Below are positions 7,149 to 9,740 of a stretch of 9,740 nucleotides of DNA, piece by piece (the stretch's first letter is position 1; the number at the start of each line of letters is the position of its first letter). The translations under genes and the position numbers were made by a program. A model generated the notes under the pieces. It ran no database searches and was not told the DNA's origin. It saw only the letters and a program-made list of their open reading frames with translations. The stretch is from Lentzea sp. (lineage in GTDB: Bacteria; Actinomycetota; Actinomycetes; Mycobacteriales; Pseudonocardiaceae), in assembly GCA_030146905.1 (NCBI GenBank), contig JASLAV010000678.1, positions 1 to 9,740 of the forward strand, written 5' to 3'.

Positions 7149-8150
7149 GTGATCACGATCAAGGACGTCGCCAAGCACGCGGGCGTGTCCGTCAGCACCG
7201 TGTCCTACGTGCTGAGCGGCAAGAGGCCGATCTCACGGGCGACCTCGCACCGCGTGCACCGCAGCATCCGCGAGCTCGGCTTCCACCCCAACGCCGGCGC
7301 CAGAGCGCTGGCGAGCAGCCGCACGAACGTCCTCGCGCTCGTCGTTCCACTGAGGACGGACCTCAACCTGCCGGTGATCATGCAGTTCGTGTCGTCGATC
7401 GTCACCACGGCCCGCGTCCACGACTACGACGTCCTGTTGCTCACGAAGGAATCCGGCGCGGACGAGGTGCACCGCGTGATCGCCTCGTCCAGGGCGGACG
7501 CCGTGCTGGTGATGGACGTCGAGGCGCACGATCCCCGCATCCCCGCCCTGCGCGGGATGAGCGTGCCGGTCGTGCTGATCGGCGTGCCGGCGGACCCGTC
7601 CGGGCTCAGCTGCGTCGACCTCGACTTCAGCGCGAGCGGCGCGCGGACGGTGGCGCACCTGGCCGACCTCGGGCACCGGTCGATCGGTGTCATCGGCTCG
7701 CCGCCCGCGGTCTACGAACGCGGAACCGGTTACGCGACGAGGTTCCTGACCGGCCTCACCGACTGCGCGCGCCGGCGCGCGGTGGAGGTGCACGCGCATC
7801 CGTGCGCCCCGTCCTTCCCCGCCCTCAGCGAGTGCCTGTACGACCTGCTGCGGCCGGACAGGGCCGTCACCGGGCTCGTGGTGCACAACGAGGCCGTCCT
7901 GCCCGACGTGGTGCTGGAGCTGCGCCGCCGCGGCCGCAGGGTTCCCGAGGACGTCTCGGTGATCGCGCTGTGCCCCGACGCCATCGCCACCGCGCAGCCG
8001 GTGCCGCTCACGTCGATCGCCGTCCCCGCGGAGGAGGTCGGCGCGATCGCCGTGGAGACGCTGATGCGGGACCTGGCAGGCGAGCAGGCGCCAGGAGTCC
8101 GGCTGCTCGCACCCCACCTGACCGATCGCGGGAGCACGGCCGCTCGCTGA
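7149..8150 (+). CDS. LacI/GalR-family transcriptional regulator (first of two)
   Basis: A 333-residue regulator of normal LacI length: N-terminal helix-turn-helix ITIKDVAKHAGVSVSTVSYVLSG (2-24), hinge region FHPNAGARALASSRT (45-59) with the Leu-Ala pair that enters the central CpG of operators, then a periplasmic-binding-protein-like ligand domain. GTG 7149 has GAGGGGG (7137-7143) 5 nt upstream; longer in-frame readings from 7014 lack this. Two departures: recognition-helix residues are V-S...Y where many family members carry Arg at the last site, and the usual VIGFDD/GYDN segment near 270-277 reads VIALCPD. It is divergent from GH12-PL11 and should act on that operon and itself through the 7015-7026 dyad (inference). 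The ligand, probably an RG-I, galacturonate/rhamnose or xyloglucan-derived sugar, cannot be read from sequence. Confidence 0.93.
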   Translation: MITIKDVAKHAGVSVSTVSYVLSGKRPISRATSHRVHRSIRELGFHPNAGARALASSRTNVLALVVPLRTDLNLPVIMQFVSSIVTTARVHDYDVLLLTKESGADEVHRVIASSRADAVLVMDVEAHDPRIPALRGMSVPVVLIGVPADPSGLSCVDLDFSASGARTVAHLADLGHRSIGVIGSPPAVYERGTGYATRFLTGLTDCARRRAVEVHAHPCAPSFPALSECLYDLLRPDRAVTGLVVHNEAVLPDVVLELRRRGRRVPEDVSVIALCPDAIATAQPVPLTSIAVPAEEVGAIAVETLMRDLAGEQAPGVRLLAPHLTDRGSTAAR

Positions 8151-8159
8151 AACCGTTTC
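8149..8159. promoter_or_regulatory. LacI-type operator overlapping the stop codon of the first LacI gene
   Basis: GAAAC and GTTTC arms (8149-8153, 8155-8159) flank a single C, an odd-centred dyad sharing the GAAAC/GTTTC half-sites of the 7015-7026 operator. The TGA stop of the first regulator (8148-8150) forms part of the left arm. It stands about 195 bp upstream of the second LacI gene, suggesting control of that gene or of read-through. The one-base centre differs from the canonical CG centre, so binding is less certain. Confidence 0.5.
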
Positions 8160-8274
8160 CGGGCTGGTGAACCACCCGTTCAGCCCAGTTCGTCCATCCG
8201 ATGTGGACGACGACCACCGCGTGGCAAAAGGACCACGGGTGTTGCACAACATCGCCGCACGACGCACCCTGGAA

Positions 8275-8290
8275 CCGAAAGCGGTTTCGG
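8275..8290. promoter_or_regulatory. LacI-type operator upstream of second LacI gene
   Basis: CCGAAAGCGGTTTCGG has 6-bp perfect arms (CCGAAA/TTTCGG) around GCGG. Read as GAAAG-CG-GTTTC it fits the GAAA-N-CG-N-TTTC operator form of the LacI family. It is flanked by ACGCAC (8262-8267) and GTGCGT (8292-8297), which extend the inverted symmetry unevenly. It lies 62 bp before the second LacI start at 8353, nearly the same offset as the 1220-1233 operator from the PL11 start. Autoregulation is the likely role. Confidence 0.65.
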
Positions 8291-8314
8291 TGTGCGTTGT
8301 TCCTGGAAGAAATC

Positions 8315-8334
8315 GTCGAATGAACAGTCGAATG
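8315..8334. promoter_or_regulatory. Direct repeat GTCGAATG x2, 12-bp step
   Basis: Two exact GTCGAATG copies (8315-8322 and 8327-8334) stand just before the second LacI gene, followed by TTCGAA at 8338-8343. The octamer is identical to the one at 7046-7053 upstream of the first LacI gene. Possible shared regulatory element; it overlaps two unused upstream ATG codons, so chance conservation from coding can be discounted only if ATG 8353 is the true start. Confidence 0.3.
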
Positions 8335-8352
8335 TCGTTCGAAAGGATTTCG

Positions 8353-9363
8353 ATGGGCAGACGGCGGTCGGACGCGGTGACGCTGGGCGACGTGGCGAGG
8401 CTCGCGGGCGTGTCCATCGCGACCGCGTCGAAGGCGATCAACGACCGCGGCGAGGTCGCCGCGGCCACTCGCGCGCGCGTGCTGCGGGCAGCGGCCGAAC
8501 TGTCGTTCCAGCCCAACGTGCTCGCGCAGGGCCTGGTGGCGGGCCGCACCCGCGCGATCGGCCTGCTCACCGACGAGCTGGACGGCCGCTTCGCCATCCC
8601 GATCCTGCTGGGCGCGGAGAACGCGCTGTCGGACCACGAGATGTCGGTGCTGCTGTGCGACACGCGCGGCGACGCCATCCGCCGCAACCACTACATCCGC
8701 ACGCTGCTGGCCCGCCAGGTGGACGGCTTCATCGTCGTGGGCGGCAGCAACGACGTCCGCCCGTCACTGGCGGCCGACCTCCCGGTCCCCGCGGTGTACG
8801 CGTACTGCCGCTCGACCGACCCCGCCGACCTCAGCCTGGTCTCCGACGACGAGGACGGCGCCCGGCTCGCGGTCGAACACCTGGTCACACTGCGACGGAG
8901 GCACATCGCCCACATCACCGGCCCGCAGTCCTACCGTTCGGCACGGGACAGGGCCGCCACCGTGCACACCGTCCTGGCAGAACACGGCCTCTCGCTCGCC
9001 GGCGGCCAGCCCCTGCACGGCGAGTGGTCGCAGCGCTGGGGCAGGCAGGCGGCCCGTCTGCTCCTCGCCACCGCGCCGGAGACCGACGCGATCTTCTGCG
9101 GCAACGACCAGATCGCGAGCGGCGTCGCACAGGAACTCGCAGGACTGGGACGTCGGGTGCCCGACGACATCGCGATCGTGGGGTACGACAACTGGGAGAT
9201 CTTCGCCGCCGACTGCACCCCGCCGCTGACCACCGTCGACCTCGACCTGCAGCAGCTCGGTGCGAACGCGGTGACGCACCTGTTCGCGGCGCTGGCGGGA
9301 AGGCCGGCGTCGGGGGTGGTCCGCCAGCCCTGCCGGTTGGTGCTGCGGGAGTCGACGGCGTGA
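8353..9363 (+). CDS. LacI/GalR-family transcriptional regulator (second of two)
   Basis: A 336-residue regulator with helix-turn-helix TLGDVARLAGVSIATASKAIND (10-31), hinge FQPNVLAQGLVAGRT (about 52-66; the Leu is kept but the usual following Ala is Val), and a ligand-binding core ending in the family signature VPDDIAIVGYDNWEI and PPLTTVDLDLQQLGANAV. ATG 8353 is preferred over ATG 8320 and 8332 because GAAAGGA (8341-8347) sits 5 nt upstream and the short basic N-terminus then leads straight to the helix-turn-helix. It differs clearly from the first regulator in recognition-helix residues (I-A...K versus V-S...Y), so the two probably read different operators. Likely autoregulated through 8275-8290; its target could be this locus or genes to the right of the window. 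The TGA stop is the first three bases of the downstream repeat array. Confidence 0.93.
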   Translation: MGRRRSDAVTLGDVARLAGVSIATASKAINDRGEVAAATRARVLRAAAELSFQPNVLAQGLVAGRTRAIGLLTDELDGRFAIPILLGAENALSDHEMSVLLCDTRGDAIRRNHYIRTLLARQVDGFIVVGGSNDVRPSLAADLPVPAVYAYCRSTDPADLSLVSDDEDGARLAVEHLVTLRRRHIAHITGPQSYRSARDRAATVHTVLAEHGLSLAGGQPLHGEWSQRWGRQAARLLLATAPETDAIFCGNDQIASGVAQELAGLGRRVPDDIAIVGYDNWEIFAADCTPPLTTVDLDLQQLGANAVTHLFAALAGRPASGVVRQPCRLVLRESTA

Positions 9364-9376
9364 CGCTCCGGCGTCA
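9361..9376 (+). terminator. Short perfect hairpin at the stop codon of the second LacI gene
   Basis: TGACGC and GCGTCA (9361-9366, 9371-9376) pair perfectly around a TCCG loop, and the stop codon is inside the stem. There is no T-rich tract after it, so a classical intrinsic terminator is not shown; GC-rich actinomycetes often lack the tract. The stem is not kept in the next repeat copy at 9505, where the right arm has changed. Confidence 0.3.
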
Positions 9377-9740
9377 CCGGGCGCCGATGACGCGGTGGTG
9401 GCGCCGACCTGCACCCCCGCATGCCACACCGGCGGATCCGCCGATAACCTGCGCCCGAAGTCGCACACCGGCCACACCACCTCACACCGCGCGAACCGAC
9501 GACCTGACGCTCCAACGGCACCCGACGTGCGACGCGGTGTTGGCGCGCCAGCCTGCACCCTGGCACGTCACACCGGTGGCTCCGCCGATAACCTGCGCCC
9601 GAAGTCGCACACCGGCCACACCACCCCGCACCGCGCAGGCCGACGACGTGACGCTCCAACGGCACCACCCCGACACGCCACATCGGTGGCCCCGCCGACA
9701 GCGTGACGCCCCGGCCGGCACAGGGTGCCCGTGACGCGGT
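9361..9740. repeat. Tandem repeat array, 144-bp period, continuing beyond the window
   Basis: Unit 1 is 9361-9504, unit 2 9505-9648, unit 3 a shortened 9649-9703 (about 55 bp), and a fourth begins at 9704 and is cut by the window edge. Units open with TGACGCTCC or TGACGCCCC. A 45-base stretch is identical between units 1 and 2 (9437-9481 and 9581-9625); unit 3 keeps the opening and a CGGTGGC-CCCGCCGA segment but has lost the middle. Unit 1 contains a perfect palindrome, GGCGGATCCGCC (9431-9442). No Shine-Dalgarno-backed gene was seen in 9364-9740. Because 144 is divisible by three, some frames stay open and give a 48-residue repeat rich in Thr, His, Arg and Pro, but I see no domain in it. Non-coding intergenic repeat is the favoured reading. 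Confidence 0.85.

Noticed and set aside
6158..8170. 670-codon (+) open frame spanning GH12, the operator region and the first LacI gene
   Set aside because: It crosses clear gene boundaries and regulatory dyads, has no ribosome-binding site or domain, and has shadow-frame composition.
8239..8250. TGTTG-CA-CAACA dyad upstream of the second LacI gene
   Set aside because: Only five-base arms with no repeat elsewhere in the window; too weak to call as an operator beside the stronger 8275-8290 site.
9395..9706. 103-codon (+) open frame with 48-residue internal repeats
   Set aside because: No Shine-Dalgarno, no recognisable domain, and the third repeat unit is shortened. The repeat is better explained at the DNA level, though the frame-preserving period is noted as a finding.
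9361..9740. CRISPR-like array
   Set aside because: The unit is a contiguous 144-bp tandem duplication, with no short constant repeats separated by unique spacers and no cas genes.

Overview
The window has very high GC, GC-ending codons, GTG and TTG starts, and purine-rich Shine-Dalgarno sequences. This fits a soil or plant-associated actinomycete. A relative of Lentzea, Saccharothrix or similar Pseudonocardiaceae is my guess from style, not a demonstrated placement. The locus encodes enzymes for plant cell-wall breakdown, centred on the rhamnogalacturonan-I (RG-I) part of pectin.

Layout. 1-1058 (-): 5' part of a cytoplasmic family GH3 glycosidase that runs off the left edge. 1059-1296: divergent regulatory region with a LacI-type operator and a cluster of TTCGAC hexamers. 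1297-3531 (+): long secreted PL11 rhamnogalacturonan lyase, followed 40 nt later by a cytoplasmic CE7-type carbohydrate acetylesterase (3572-4537). Converging on it is a (-) strand operon that reads from right to left: secreted GH12 endoglucanase/xyloglucanase (6976-6284), then a second, shorter secreted PL11 lyase (6282-4534). The GH12 stop and PL11 start are separated by one base. The two convergent units overlap by four bases, and one CTAG provides both stop codons.

6977-7148 is a divergent regulatory region holding a perfect TGAAACGTTTCA operator. It serves the GH12-PL11 operon on one side and a LacI-family regulator (7149-8150, +) on the other. A second LacI-family regulator follows (8353-9363, +), preceded by two more LacI-type operators, one of which overlaps the stop codon of the first regulator. 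From the stop codon of the second regulator to the window end (9361-9740) there is no convincing gene, only a tandem repeat with a 144-bp period that appears to continue past the edge.

Working model (inference). The two exported PL11 lyases cut the rhamnose-galacturonate backbone of RG-I outside the cell, and the exported GH12 opens beta-1,4-glucan or xyloglucan. Fragments enter through transporters not present here. CE7 removes acetyl groups and GH3 trims oligosaccharides in the cytoplasm. The LacI regulators repress the set until a sugar ligand appears. All protein families are known; the less ordinary points are regulatory DNA, gene junctions, the size difference between the two PL11 enzymes, and the 3' repeat array. 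I found no clear new defence or mobile system.
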